From positions 310,001-374,000 of the forward strand of contig NZ_JACJTD010000002.1 of the NCBI RefSeq assembly GCF_014698505.1: a DNA stretch of 64,000 bases, written 5' to 3'. Each line of letters opens with the position of its first letter. The stretch's first letter is position 1. The notes under the pieces are model-generated. The model was given only the letters and a program-made list of their open reading frames with translations, was not told where the DNA came from and searched no databases. The translations under genes and the position numbers were made by a program. The stretch is from Nostoc foliaceum FACHB-393 (lineage in GTDB: Bacteria; Cyanobacteriota; Cyanobacteriia; Cyanobacteriales; Nostocaceae). Below, piece by piece: positions 10,366-19,370 of the stretch.

Positions 10366-11241
10366 TCACTTTGTTGGATCGTCAATATTAGAGAATTCTA
10401 ACCCTAATTCATCCATTGATTTTATCCCAATTTCTTTTAAAAATTCTGCCCTAAGTACGTTATCTTTAACTGCGTTACCTGGTGCTGTATTATCTCCTTT
10501 ATGGATAAAAACTTGATTACGGTAAAAGTGTATTGCCACAATATGCTGGTCAAAATAATTAGGTGTATAACCTGGATGTATAAACTCCTGATGACTGAGG
10601 CAATCAACCAGTCTTTTAAAAAAATTGATCATTGTTTTAGAATCATATAAATCCAAGCTGCCTCCATATTCTGCCCAATGAGGAGGAAAAGCATCGCTAG
10701 AAAACTTTGACCAATTTTCGTAACTGGGTATATAAGAAGTATGTGTATCCTCTACTACGTAAATGCCACCATCATTTAATTCTGGGAACAGAATTTTAAA
10801 AGTTTGAATTACATGGTCATTGCGATGACTACCATCATCAATAATAATGTCTAGTTTACCAGTTTCAGAGACAAGCTTTTTTAAAAGCACTTCATCAACT
10901 TGGCTACCCTGAAATATTTTGATCCGGTCTTCTTCTAAAGAGCTTTTATCTACGATATCTAAACCGTAAATCATACTGTTAGGAAAATAAGTCTTCCACA
11001 TTCTTAAAGAATCTCCTCCAGATAGAGGATCATCATAGCCACCTACACCAATTTCCAAAATCTTCAATTTTTTGGTTCTCAAAGGGGCAAAGTGATGTTG
11101 GTAATGTTGACCATATATGTGAGGATTCCATTTGCTGTTATAAAGAGGTAGCAACTTGGTTAAATCCTTACGGTAGATAAATGACTTTAATTGATGAGGT
11201 AGATTCTTCAAAAATATTTGGCGATCGCTTTTTATTTTCAT
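10366..11241 (-). CDS. Class I SAM-dependent O-methyltransferase, MycE/TylE-like
   Basis: A 291-residue protein with a SAM-binding motif ILEIGVGG, then the DDGSH and EDTHTSY segments that mark the metal-dependent family of demethylmacrocin (TylE), mycinamicin (MycE) and tetracenomycin (ElmM) sugar O-methyltransferases. In that family the Asp and His/Glu residues of these segments bind Mg and position the acceptor hydroxyl. It is encoded inside the NRPS/PKS operon between the cupin oxygenase and the C-A-PCP module, so it most likely methylates a hydroxyl of the product or of a building block. No glycosyltransferase is present in the visible part of the cluster, so a sugar acceptor is not supported here. 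It starts at an ATG next to a HIP1 octamer. The family assignment is good; the substrate is unknown. Confidence 0.85.
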   Translation of the reverse strand: MKIKSDRQIFLKNLPHQLKSFIYRKDLTKLLPLYNSKWNPHIYGQHYQHHFAPLRTKKLKILEIGVGGYDDPLSGGDSLRMWKTYFPNSMIYGLDIVDKSSLEEDRIKIFQGSQVDEVLLKKLVSETGKLDIIIDDGSHRNDHVIQTFKILFPELNDGGIYVVEDTHTSYIPSYENWSKFSSDAFPPHWAEYGGSLDLYDSKTMINFFKRLVDCLSHQEFIHPGYTPNYFDQHIVAIHFYRNQVFIHKGDNTAPGNAVKDNVLRAEFLKEIGIKSMDELGLEFSNIDDPTK

Positions 11242-11391
11242 TGGTAAAAATCCTTGAGAGAGAAATAGTTTTTAATTCACTGTCAAACTTCAGCTTCTAG
11301 TGTGCCCAGTTCATGATGGCTAGTTATTTAGTTTTCTAAAAGATAATTTTTGTTTAAATGTAAAATTTTTAAATAAATACTTGGAAAGTTA

Positions 11392-12372
11392 TCAAGTACG
11401 CTTTTGAAAAAAATTAAGAGCAAATAAAGACTTGGTAACCAACGGAAATTCCAAAGCCAATGGTAAAATATAACTATTTATTGGACTGTGTTTATAAATA
11501 TCTTGGAAACACAATTCTGCGTTAAATTCATTTATTGTATTGTGGCTTAAAGCAATGCTATCTTCAAGGGTCTCTACTTGATGCCACCAACGAGTTGGAA
11601 TGTAAAGTATTTCTCCCGGTTCTAATATAGTTTCCACGGGCTTAACTTTAGCATAGAGCGGAAACTTTTCTAAATCTGGGTTGAAGACATCAACTTTGCC
11701 ATTATACAAAAACTCTGTTTGATCGGGTGTAAATAAGGCACATCTTTTCTTACCAGAAATTAATGCTAGCCATGCATAGGTGTATCCACCATCAACGTGA
11801 AGACCTATTGAACAACCTTTGCCACCTATCATGATGTAGTCTAACGGGTAATCATATTTTTCTTGAAACTTCTTGGGTAGTCTATCAAACCAATTAGGAA
11901 AGTAAACTGGAACTTTGTAGTCATTGTAAAGCTGAGGATAATTATAAGGATGAAAGTCAAATAAATACAGTGTTTTGCTGCGCTCATCAGCAGTCAAATA
12001 ATCAATGTAATCTCCAATAGTAATCTGTAGCTGCTTTTTATAATCACCGTCTTCTCTAACGCTAGCTTTGAGGGAGCCACACTCTGAATTGAAGAAATCC
12101 AAAGTCCATTTCGTTGAGGCAGGCCAATCTTTCATCGCGTCAGTGATGATCACAGGCTTGCCAACAGACGAATACTCCCGGAAAAACTCATCATACGATA
12201 AGTTACTGCGACGTTCGATAGAAGAAATTGGCGTCCATACCAACTTATATTTTTGCTTACGCCACATCCTCATTAGCATAAATATGAGTAAGCGTGTACC
12301 AATAATCAACGTAATAATCGCAAAACTAAACCAAATTGTCTGATAGAAATAAATAGGTAATTGTAAAGTCAT
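11392..12372 (-). CDS. Membrane-anchored JmjC/cupin-like Fe(II)/2-oxoglutarate oxygenase
   Basis: About 326 residues from the ATG at 12372, which has AAGAG just upstream; an in-frame TTG at 12402 would add 10 residues and has no clear ribosome site. Residues 5-38 form one hydrophobic helix followed by basic residues (RMWRKQK), so the enzyme is probably anchored with its catalytic domain in the cytoplasm. The rest matches the cupin_8/JmjC fold. It has the segment KPVIITDAMKDWP, then the iron ligands H192 and D194 in LHVDGG, and distal H264 in PTRWWHQ, with a PGEILYIP strand between. Related enzymes hydroxylate protein side chains (FIH-like) or small molecules. Inside this operon it is likely a tailoring hydroxylase, though which residue it acts on cannot be read. 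The membrane anchor is unusual for a natural-product enzyme. Confidence 0.82.
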   Translation of the reverse strand: MTLQLPIYFYQTIWFSFAIITLIIGTRLLIFMLMRMWRKQKYKLVWTPISSIERRSNLSYDEFFREYSSVGKPVIITDAMKDWPASTKWTLDFFNSECGSLKASVREDGDYKKQLQITIGDYIDYLTADERSKTLYLFDFHPYNYPQLYNDYKVPVYFPNWFDRLPKKFQEKYDYPLDYIMIGGKGCSIGLHVDGGYTYAWLALISGKKRCALFTPDQTEFLYNGKVDVFNPDLEKFPLYAKVKPVETILEPGEILYIPTRWWHQVETLEDSIALSHNTINEFNAELCFQDIYKHSPINSYILPLALEFPLVTKSLFALNFFQKRT

Positions 12373-12423
12373 ATCACTCTTGTAAATGTCATAATCTGCC
12401 AATACTATCTATGTCAGGAGTTA

Positions 12424-15400
12424 CTACTTTTGTTCTGAATACGCTGTCAAACCTTCAGATTGATTGAGGGCAGCCAAAATATTGTCGAGGTCGGCTTGAC
12501 TCCACTGACTAGATTTAAACTCTGCAAAATCAGAAGGTGTTAAGTTTTCTACTGAGTCAGGCTGGCGGTTAGTAATGAGTGCTTGTAGGGTTGTGACCAA
12601 CTCATCAGCTAATTTCTCGATTGTTTCTCGTCGATGAATATTTTCGCTATAGATTAAATCGACAACAATTTGGTCATGAACAATCGAAGCATTAACTTCT
12701 AGCAGATGGCTCCGTTTTCCACGCGGGCTACGGGGTGAGCCACTAGAATTTTGGGATAGCTTAAACAAAGAAGATTGAGGTAAAGTTTGCTCAAGATTAC
12801 CAAGGTAGAGGAAAATTACTTCTGCTGGCTGTAGCGATCGCAATTTTTCTGTAATTAATGTATCTGTACTCAAATGGCGCAGCACGCCATAACCCAGCCC
12901 TTGATTCGGAAAACTCCGCAGTTGCTCTTTAATCACTTTCAATGCTTCCCCTACTGGCGAAATTTCTCCAATTTCCAACAGCACAGGGGCAATGTTAGTA
13001 AACCATCCCACCGTCCTTGATAAATCGACATCATCAAAAATTACTTCTCTGCCATTACCTTCTAAGTCAACCAGCAGTGAGGATGTTCCAGTCCACTTGG
13101 TCATTGCTTGTACTAGGGCAGCCAGCAGCACATCATCCATTTGTACTCGATAAGCTGCTGTTATTTCTTCTCGCAGTGCCTGGGTTTGTTCGACACTTAA
13201 TTTTACCGATACAGTCCGAGCCGATGCCACGATGTTAGCGCCATCTGGATAATCTACCGGCAGTGGTGATACCCAGTCGCGCTCAGCTGCCAGCCAATAC
13301 ACCTGCTCTCGTTCCAACTCTATTGACTGTGCATATTCAATTAGCCTTGAAGACCACTGTTTGAATGAGGTTGTCTTTGGTGGTAGTTTAACCACTTTCT
13401 CTTGACTAAGTTGTTGGTATGCTGTTTCTAAATCCTCAAGTAAAATCCGCCAAGAACCAATATCTACAGCTAAATGATGGGCAACAATCAGCAGACGGCT
13501 TGGTTGGTGTGTACCCATGTGAAAGAGGGCAACTTGTACAAGCGGTTTTGACGCTAAATTCAGCGATGCTTGCAATTCTATTGCAGCCTCCTCAAAAGCC
13601 TGCTCTTGCAAATGCGGTGACAGCGCCGATAAATCTACGTGTGAGAATGGCACAACTGTGTCAAGACCGAAATTTATCTGTTTCCACATAGATTCTTCGG
13701 GTACAAAACGCAAACGTAACGCATCGTGGTGTTCAAGCAACTTTTGAACTACCTGCTCTAAAAGTATTGGGTCGAGAGTTTGTTGTACCTCTAGCAAAAC
13801 TGTCTGGTTCCAATGATGCGGGTCAAGTAAATTCTGTTCAAAAAACCAGTGCTGAATAGGTGTCAAAGGAAGTTCTCCTTGCACTAATCCCTGTTCGCTA
13901 CAGACAGTCTGAGTTCTGTTGGCGATTTCAGCTAACTGTGCGATCGTTGGGTATTCAAATAGATGCTGATTAGTAATCCGCAGGCCTGCTTTGTTGGCTC
14001 TAGCAGTAATTTGAATGCTGAGGAGAGAATCACCACCTAACTCTAAAAAGTTATCGTCAATACCTACCTGTTCAATTCCTAAAACTTCTTGCCAGATGTT
14101 AGCAATGATTTGTTCAACTTCATTTCTAGGAGCAACATAGGTGTTGAGTAAGTTGGGTCTGGAATGGAATGATAATAAATTTACTTGATTTCCAGGTTCT
14201 CTAGACTTAATCCACTTTTTAATTCTAGTTTCAAGATCGGTTGTAGAAACAACTATTTGATTGATTTTCTTGAGGGATAAAATGCGTTCAAATACTTCTA
14301 CTCCTTCTTGATTATTCATGAATAATTCCGTAGAAATTTCTGGTTTTGTGGCTAATTCAGCAGCTAATTGGCTGGTTAACCAGTTGTCCCAGTTCACAGC
14401 TATCCACGGTGTACAACTTGTTTGGTTGTGCTTACAAATAAAAGCATCAGTAAAGAGGTGCGCGGCTGGGTAAGCTGCCATGCCCAATGCACCTAATACA
14501 GATGATAAGGAAGATATCAATACACAGAAATCAAGTTCTATCCCTTGCAAAACTTTTTCTAATACAAACAGTCCATATCCATTGGCTCTCAATTGTTGTT
14601 CACATTCGTTTCTAGTGATTTCTGGAATAGTTTTAAATAACTTGATGCCAGCAGCATGAATGACACCATGAATCTGACCAAAATGCTGAACAGCCTTAGC
14701 CATAACTGCTTGCATTTGTGTTTCATTAGCAATATCAGCATTTTGAATCAGAACCTCTGCACCCAGTTGTTCTAGTTCCTGTACTTTTAGTATCTTGCGG
14801 CTGAATTTATCTTGTTCATCATGAGTTTTCAGCCATTCATTCCATTCATCTCGCGCAGGCAAAGCTGAATACCCTATGAGAATCAGTTTGGCTCTGGCTG
14901 TCTGAGCTAGGTATTCGGCTATTTCCAGACCTATACCTCCCAATCCACCAGTTATCAGGTATACTCCTTGCTCTCGTAATCTACTTGTAGTCTCATCACT
15001 ATGAATCGCTTCAAATGTTTGTAACCAGCGATGATTACCACGGTAAGCAACTACTGTGTCAGCGGATTTAGCACTCAACTCTATTAAAAGTTGGTCTATT
15101 AATTGGTTTTCTAGAAGTGATTTGGCTGCGGGAATGACAACATCAATACTGCGACAGGTAATATTGGAATACTGCTGAGGAATGACTTTACATATTCCTT
15201 GCACAGTTGCTTTTTCTGGATTTAAACTTTCAAAACCTGTCAAATCGTAGATATTATTAGTGACAACTAAAATATCTATAGGCTGAGTAATATCTTGTTT
15301 GCTGAAGGATTGTGCCAGAAACAGTAGACTGTAGAAACCAAGATTTTGACAATTGTCAAAAAACTCAATTGTTGTTTGTGTCTGGTCGTTTGGTGTGAGG

Positions 15401-18393
15401 CTCCATAAATGGGCGATCGCATCTGGAATTTGACCCTGTGTCTGCAACTGTGCAATTAAGGCATCGTAATCTTCAGGCTGCTGGGGATTGATTGTGTATT
15501 TGCGATCGCTCAGTTGGCTAAACTGCTCTCCCTGCACCACAGTGATTACATTATGACCACCATCTTCTAGGCATTTTGCCATTTCTACGCCGATGCGAGT
15601 ATCGGCAAAGATTAGCACCTGTTCTCTAGATTGGAGAACTTGCGGTGCGATCGCTTGTTTCCAAACTGGGACATAGAACCAGTCTGCAACATTTGGCTTT
15701 TTGTGGTTTGCTAAAGCAGAATTGCTAGATTGTTTTTGCGGTTCAATCCAGTAACGCTGGCGTTCAAATGGATATGTCGGTAAAGGTATGCGGTGACGGC
15801 GCTCATCAGTATAAAAGTTAGTCCAGTTTACTGAGGCTCCTGCTAGCCAAAGACGACCCAATCTATTCAGCAAGAACGCTATATCTGTTTGTTCTTCCTT
15901 AGTATGTCGTAATGAAGAGAGTATTAACTGCTCAGTAGTCCGTGCTGAATGCTGTTTAGCTAAGGTACACAAAGTACGCCCCGGCCCTACCTCTAGGAGA
16001 ATGCGATTTGGCTCTTGCTGTAATGTAGATATGCCTGCTGCAAAGTCCACGCTTTGCCGCAAATGCCTTGCCCAATAATTTGGATCTGTCGCATCTGCTG
16101 CGGTAATCCAAGTTCCCGTGACGTTGGAGATAAAAGGAATCTGGGGCGGATTAAGTTTTACTTTTTTAACTTCTTGGATGAATGACTCCAAAATAGGCTC
16201 CATCATCTGAGAATGAAAGGCATGGGAAGTATGCAGACGGCGACATTCTACACCTTGAGCAGTAAGTTGTTGCTCAATTGCATCTACAGCTTCATGGGTT
16301 CCCGAAACTACGCATGAATTTGGTGCGTTGATGGCAGCCAGAGATAAGTTTTCGTTCAGTAGAGGTTTAATTTCTGCTTCCGGTAAAGGAACTGCAAGCA
16401 TTGTTCCTGAAGGCAATTGCTGCATTAATTGCCCACGTATGGCAACTAAAGCTAAAGCATCTTCAAGAGACATAACGCCAGCTAGGCAAGCAGCCACGTA
16501 TTCTCCAATACTATGACCAATCATGGACTCTGGAGAAATGCCCCATGTTATCCACAACTGGGCTAAAGCATACTCAATCACAAACAGTGCAGGTTGAGCG
16601 AGGCGAGTTTGTTTGAGCTTTTCTGCTGCGGCTGTTTGGGAGTCGTTGGGATAAATTACTGAACGTAAATCTAATCCTAAATAGGGGATGAGCAATAGAC
16701 AACAGCGATCTACCTGCTCACGAAATATTGCCTCATTCTGGTAAAGTTCTTTACCCATATCCACATATTGGGCACCTTGTCCAGGAAACATGAAGGCGAT
16801 GGGGCGATTGCTGTTTTCCTCAAAGGAAGTAAAAATTCTTTGTGAGCCTTGCTGCTTCAAGATGTTGATTGCATCCTGGATATGTTGACACACCAATACG
16901 CGACGATGATTAAACTCTCTACGCCCCAAATGCAGGGTATAAGCGACATCCGCTAGGTTTAACTCAGGATGTTGTGTAAGATATTCTCCTAGATTTTGGG
17001 TAGCAGTTTCTAATGCAGACTCAGTTTTCGCAGAGAGTACCAATAACTGCCACGGACGAGAAGGGCTAGAGGCTGGTAATGCTGGTGCTTCTTCTATAAT
17101 TACATGGGCATTAGTGCCGCCCATACCTAAAGAACTTACACCAGCCCGACGAGGAGTGAATCCCGCCTGCCATTCTGTCAGTTTTGTATTGACATAAAAG
17201 GGACTGTTTGGGAAATCAATTTGGGGATTGGGTTGCTCAAAATTTAAGCTGGGTGGGATCTGTTTGTGTTTGAGGGCAAGAACAGTTTTGATTAACCCAG
17301 CCACTCCAGCAGCTGCATCTAGATGACCGATATTTGTTTTGACTGAACCAATGGCACAGAAATTCTTTTTCTCGGTGCTGGCGCGAAAAACTTTGGTTAG
17401 TGCAGCAACTTCAATGGGATCGCCTAAAGCTGTACCAGTACCATGCGCTTCAATATAGCTAATTGTCTCTGGCTCAGTATCGGCGAACATAATCGCTTCT
17501 GCGATCGCCTCGGCTTGACCATCAACGCTAGGGGCTGTATAACCCACTTTTCCAGAACCGTCGTTGTTGATGGCTGCACCTTTAATCACAGCATGAATGC
17601 AATCACCATCAGCGATCGCTTCAGATAGCCGCTTGAGGATTACAACTCCCACACCATTACCAACAACTATTCCTTGGGCTTTAGCATCAAAGGCGCGGCA
17701 ATGCCCATCAGAAGATAATGTTCCTCCTTCTTCATACAAGTAACCTGTTTTTTGTGGGACTCGAATCGAAACTCCTCCTGCCACAGCCATATCACATTGA
17801 TAATTTAGTAAACTTTGGCAAGCAAGAGTGATTGCGACTAATGAGGTAGAACAAGCAGTTTGAATTGTAATGCTTGGGCCTGTGAGATTTAATTTATATG
17901 AAACGCGGGTTGTCAGAAAATCTTTATCATTCCCAATTAGTTTTTGATAAGATTTCGCTGACCCTACTTGGTCATTATTTAAATTAAAAGATAAATAGTT
18001 ATTTAGGCTAGCACCTGCGTAAACTCCAATGCGACTTTCACACTTAGTAGAGTCATAGCCAGCACTTTCTAAAGCTTTCCAAGCAGATTCCAGAAAAATA
18101 CGGTGTTGTGGGTCTGTGACTTCTGCTTCTTTCGGGTTCATATCAAAGAAAGAAGCATCAAATAAATCAATATCTTCTAATACACCACCCGCTTTAACAT
18201 AATTGCGATCGTTCAGCCAAGCTGGTTCTATACCCGCTGCTAATAGATCTTCATGTGTAAACGCAGAAATTGACTCTATGCCATCTTGTAATTTTTGCCA
18301 ATATTCATCAATATCGTTGGCTCCTGGGAAACGACCTGCCATGCCAATAATGGCTATTCTATCTATTGATTCGTATACTTCTGAACTACCCAT
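12424..18393 (-). CDS. PKS-NRPS hybrid KS-AT-KR(degenerate)-T-E
   Basis: A 1989-residue protein. Domains are: KS (about 11-435, C181 in TACSTS); AT (about 545-860, S628 in GHSIG, HAFH motif for malonyl-CoA); KR (about 1110-1350); carrier domain (S1456 in LGGDSLL, the GGDS form usually found in front of epimerization domains); and a full epimerization domain (about 1490-1940). The E domain has LTPIQHWFFEQ, H1639-H1640 in HHLAVDIGSWR, and an EGNGRE segment where EGHGRE is usual. The KR cofactor motif TGGLGGIG is present. However, the position of the catalytic lysine is N1271 and the YxxxN asparagine is H1312 (YPAAH), while S1295 and Y1308 remain. Reduction is therefore doubtful. The C-terminus (LTPSDF ... 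QADLDNIL) resembles the communication tail that follows E domains and pairs with the next C domain. It lies 84 bp after the TauD-family gene. Confidence 0.93.
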   Translation of the reverse strand: MGSSEVYESIDRIAIIGMAGRFPGANDIDEYWQKLQDGIESISAFTHEDLLAAGIEPAWLNDRNYVKAGGVLEDIDLFDASFFDMNPKEAEVTDPQHRIFLESAWKALESAGYDSTKCESRIGVYAGASLNNYLSFNLNNDQVGSAKSYQKLIGNDKDFLTTRVSYKLNLTGPSITIQTACSTSLVAITLACQSLLNYQCDMAVAGGVSIRVPQKTGYLYEEGGTLSSDGHCRAFDAKAQGIVVGNGVGVVILKRLSEAIADGDCIHAVIKGAAINNDGSGKVGYTAPSVDGQAEAIAEAIMFADTEPETISYIEAHGTGTALGDPIEVAALTKVFRASTEKKNFCAIGSVKTNIGHLDAAAGVAGLIKTVLALKHKQIPPSLNFEQPNPQIDFPNSPFYVNTKLTEWQAGFTPRRAGVSSLGMGGTNAHVIIEEAPALPASSPSRPWQLLVLSAKTESALETATQNLGEYLTQHPELNLADVAYTLHLGRREFNHRRVLVCQHIQDAINILKQQGSQRIFTSFEENSNRPIAFMFPGQGAQYVDMGKELYQNEAIFREQVDRCCLLLIPYLGLDLRSVIYPNDSQTAAAEKLKQTRLAQPALFVIEYALAQLWITWGISPESMIGHSIGEYVAACLAGVMSLEDALALVAIRGQLMQQLPSGTMLAVPLPEAEIKPLLNENLSLAAINAPNSCVVSGTHEAVDAIEQQLTAQGVECRRLHTSHAFHSQMMEPILESFIQEVKKVKLNPPQIPFISNVTGTWITAADATDPNYWARHLRQSVDFAAGISTLQQEPNRILLEVGPGRTLCTLAKQHSARTTEQLILSSLRHTKEEQTDIAFLLNRLGRLWLAGASVNWTNFYTDERRHRIPLPTYPFERQRYWIEPQKQSSNSALANHKKPNVADWFYVPVWKQAIAPQVLQSREQVLIFADTRIGVEMAKCLEDGGHNVITVVQGEQFSQLSDRKYTINPQQPEDYDALIAQLQTQGQIPDAIAHLWSLTPNDQTQTTIEFFDNCQNLGFYSLLFLAQSFSKQDITQPIDILVVTNNIYDLTGFESLNPEKATVQGICKVIPQQYSNITCRSIDVVIPAAKSLLENQLIDQLLIELSAKSADTVVAYRGNHRWLQTFEAIHSDETTSRLREQGVYLITGGLGGIGLEIAEYLAQTARAKLILIGYSALPARDEWNEWLKTHDEQDKFSRKILKVQELEQLGAEVLIQNADIANETQMQAVMAKAVQHFGQIHGVIHAAGIKLFKTIPEITRNECEQQLRANGYGLFVLEKVLQGIELDFCVLISSLSSVLGALGMAAYPAAHLFTDAFICKHNQTSCTPWIAVNWDNWLTSQLAAELATKPEISTELFMNNQEGVEVFERILSLKKINQIVVSTTDLETRIKKWIKSREPGNQVNLLSFHSRPNLLNTYVAPRNEVEQIIANIWQEVLGIEQVGIDDNFLELGGDSLLSIQITARANKAGLRITNQHLFEYPTIAQLAEIANRTQTVCSEQGLVQGELPLTPIQHWFFEQNLLDPHHWNQTVLLEVQQTLDPILLEQVVQKLLEHHDALRLRFVPEESMWKQINFGLDTVVPFSHVDLSALSPHLQEQAFEEAAIELQASLNLASKPLVQVALFHMGTHQPSRLLIVAHHLAVDIGSWRILLEDLETAYQQLSQEKVVKLPPKTTSFKQWSSRLIEYAQSIELEREQVYWLAAERDWVSPLPVDYPDGANIVASARTVSVKLSVEQTQALREEITAAYRVQMDDVLLAALVQAMTKWTGTSSLLVDLEGNGREVIFDDVDLSRTVGWFTNIAPVLLEIGEISPVGEALKVIKEQLRSFPNQGLGYGVLRHLSTDTLITEKLRSLQPAEVIFLYLGNLEQTLPQSSLFKLSQNSSGSPRSPRGKRSHLLEVNASIVHDQIVVDLIYSENIHRRETIEKLADELVTTLQALITNRQPDSVENLTPSDFAEFKSSQWSQADLDNILAALNQSEGLTAYSEQK

Positions 18394-18477
18394 TTTTCTT
18401 CTTTTTAGGGTTATTTAACCTTAGCGAAATTATACTAATTTCTACTGCGTCACTTTGAATATTCACATTGTGACTAA

Positions 18478-19344
18478 TTATTTCAGATAACTTAGTAAAG
18501 AAAAAATCCGTCTATTGGTATCAGCAAAAGACCTACGCCCGTGTAAAAATCTTGAATTATCAATCATCACTAAATCACCTACTTGCCACGGTATTATCCC
18601 AGTCAACCTGTTCATAACTTCGTTAACTTGGTTAATAGCTATCACCGGAATCGGTGAACCGTCTTCAAAAGTTACTGCTCCTCTAGGATTTTTATACTCG
18701 GCAATTAGGCTGTTAGCAAATGCATTTTGATTACCATATTTTGTTTTTACCACAGCCGAGCAACAATATTCAATAGAAACAGATTGATCGGAATTTATTT
18801 GATAATTTAAACCTTCAATATTATTCAAAGTTCTCTTGACATCAGCTATGGTTGCACCAGTTCCGAGAAAACGCTTCCAGTCAGTAACCGGAAATTTTTG
18901 CAAAAATCTAATTTTCTGAGAAATAAATAATTGTCTTAATTCTTCACTTAGATTCTGCCATACTTGAACACCATCCCAAAATAAAGTTTCACCTCCTTGG
19001 GATGCAGGCACAGCACAACAAAACCATACTAAATCAGGACGGAAAGGAGAATTAGCATTTTCACAATGAGGACTTACATAGTGCATTCCTGGGTCTACTA
19101 ACGTCACAAATTTATTACTTGAATCAATGATAGGTCTATCTTTATCCAGAACAAATCTAGAACTGAACTTTTCGGCAAAGTCTTTCATTTGTGTATGGTT
19201 GACATTAAACCCTCGAAAGAGCAAAATACCAAACGACTGAAATGCTTCTAAAGTATTTTGAACTGAAAGTTGCAAAATATTTTGATGATTCTCATTTTGA
19301 ATTATTTTGGTAATAGTATTACCAGATAGCTCAGTTTTTATCAT
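18478..19344 (-). CDS. TauD/SyrP-like Fe(II)/2-oxoglutarate dioxygenase
   Basis: A 288-residue TauD/TfdA-superfamily enzyme. The N-terminal part has FGILLFRGF, typical of the family. The iron ligands are H93 and E95 (HCE, so HxE rather than the commoner HxD, as seen in clavaminate synthase and VioC relatives), with distal H268 in FLHGRRSF; R279 or R278 probably binds 2-oxoglutarate. Family members inside NRPS operons, such as SyrP, beta-hydroxylate a carrier-bound amino acid, often aspartate or histidine. Here no aspartate-activating domain is visible, but the cluster continues beyond the left edge. It is placed between the FAAL-NRPS (26 bp downstream of it) and the first PKS. Beta-hydroxy-aspartate as an iron ligand would fit a siderophore, but that is inference. 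Confidence 0.85.
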   Translation of the reverse strand: MIKTELSGNTITKIIQNENHQNILQLSVQNTLEAFQSFGILLFRGFNVNHTQMKDFAEKFSSRFVLDKDRPIIDSSNKFVTLVDPGMHYVSPHCENANSPFRPDLVWFCCAVPASQGGETLFWDGVQVWQNLSEELRQLFISQKIRFLQKFPVTDWKRFLGTGATIADVKRTLNNIEGLNYQINSDQSVSIEYCCSAVVKTKYGNQNAFANSLIAEYKNPRGAVTFEDGSPIPVIAINQVNEVMNRLTGIIPWQVGDLVMIDNSRFLHGRRSFADTNRRIFSLLSYLK

Positions 19345-19370
19345 ATAGTTCCAACTGCTAAATTCTTCTT

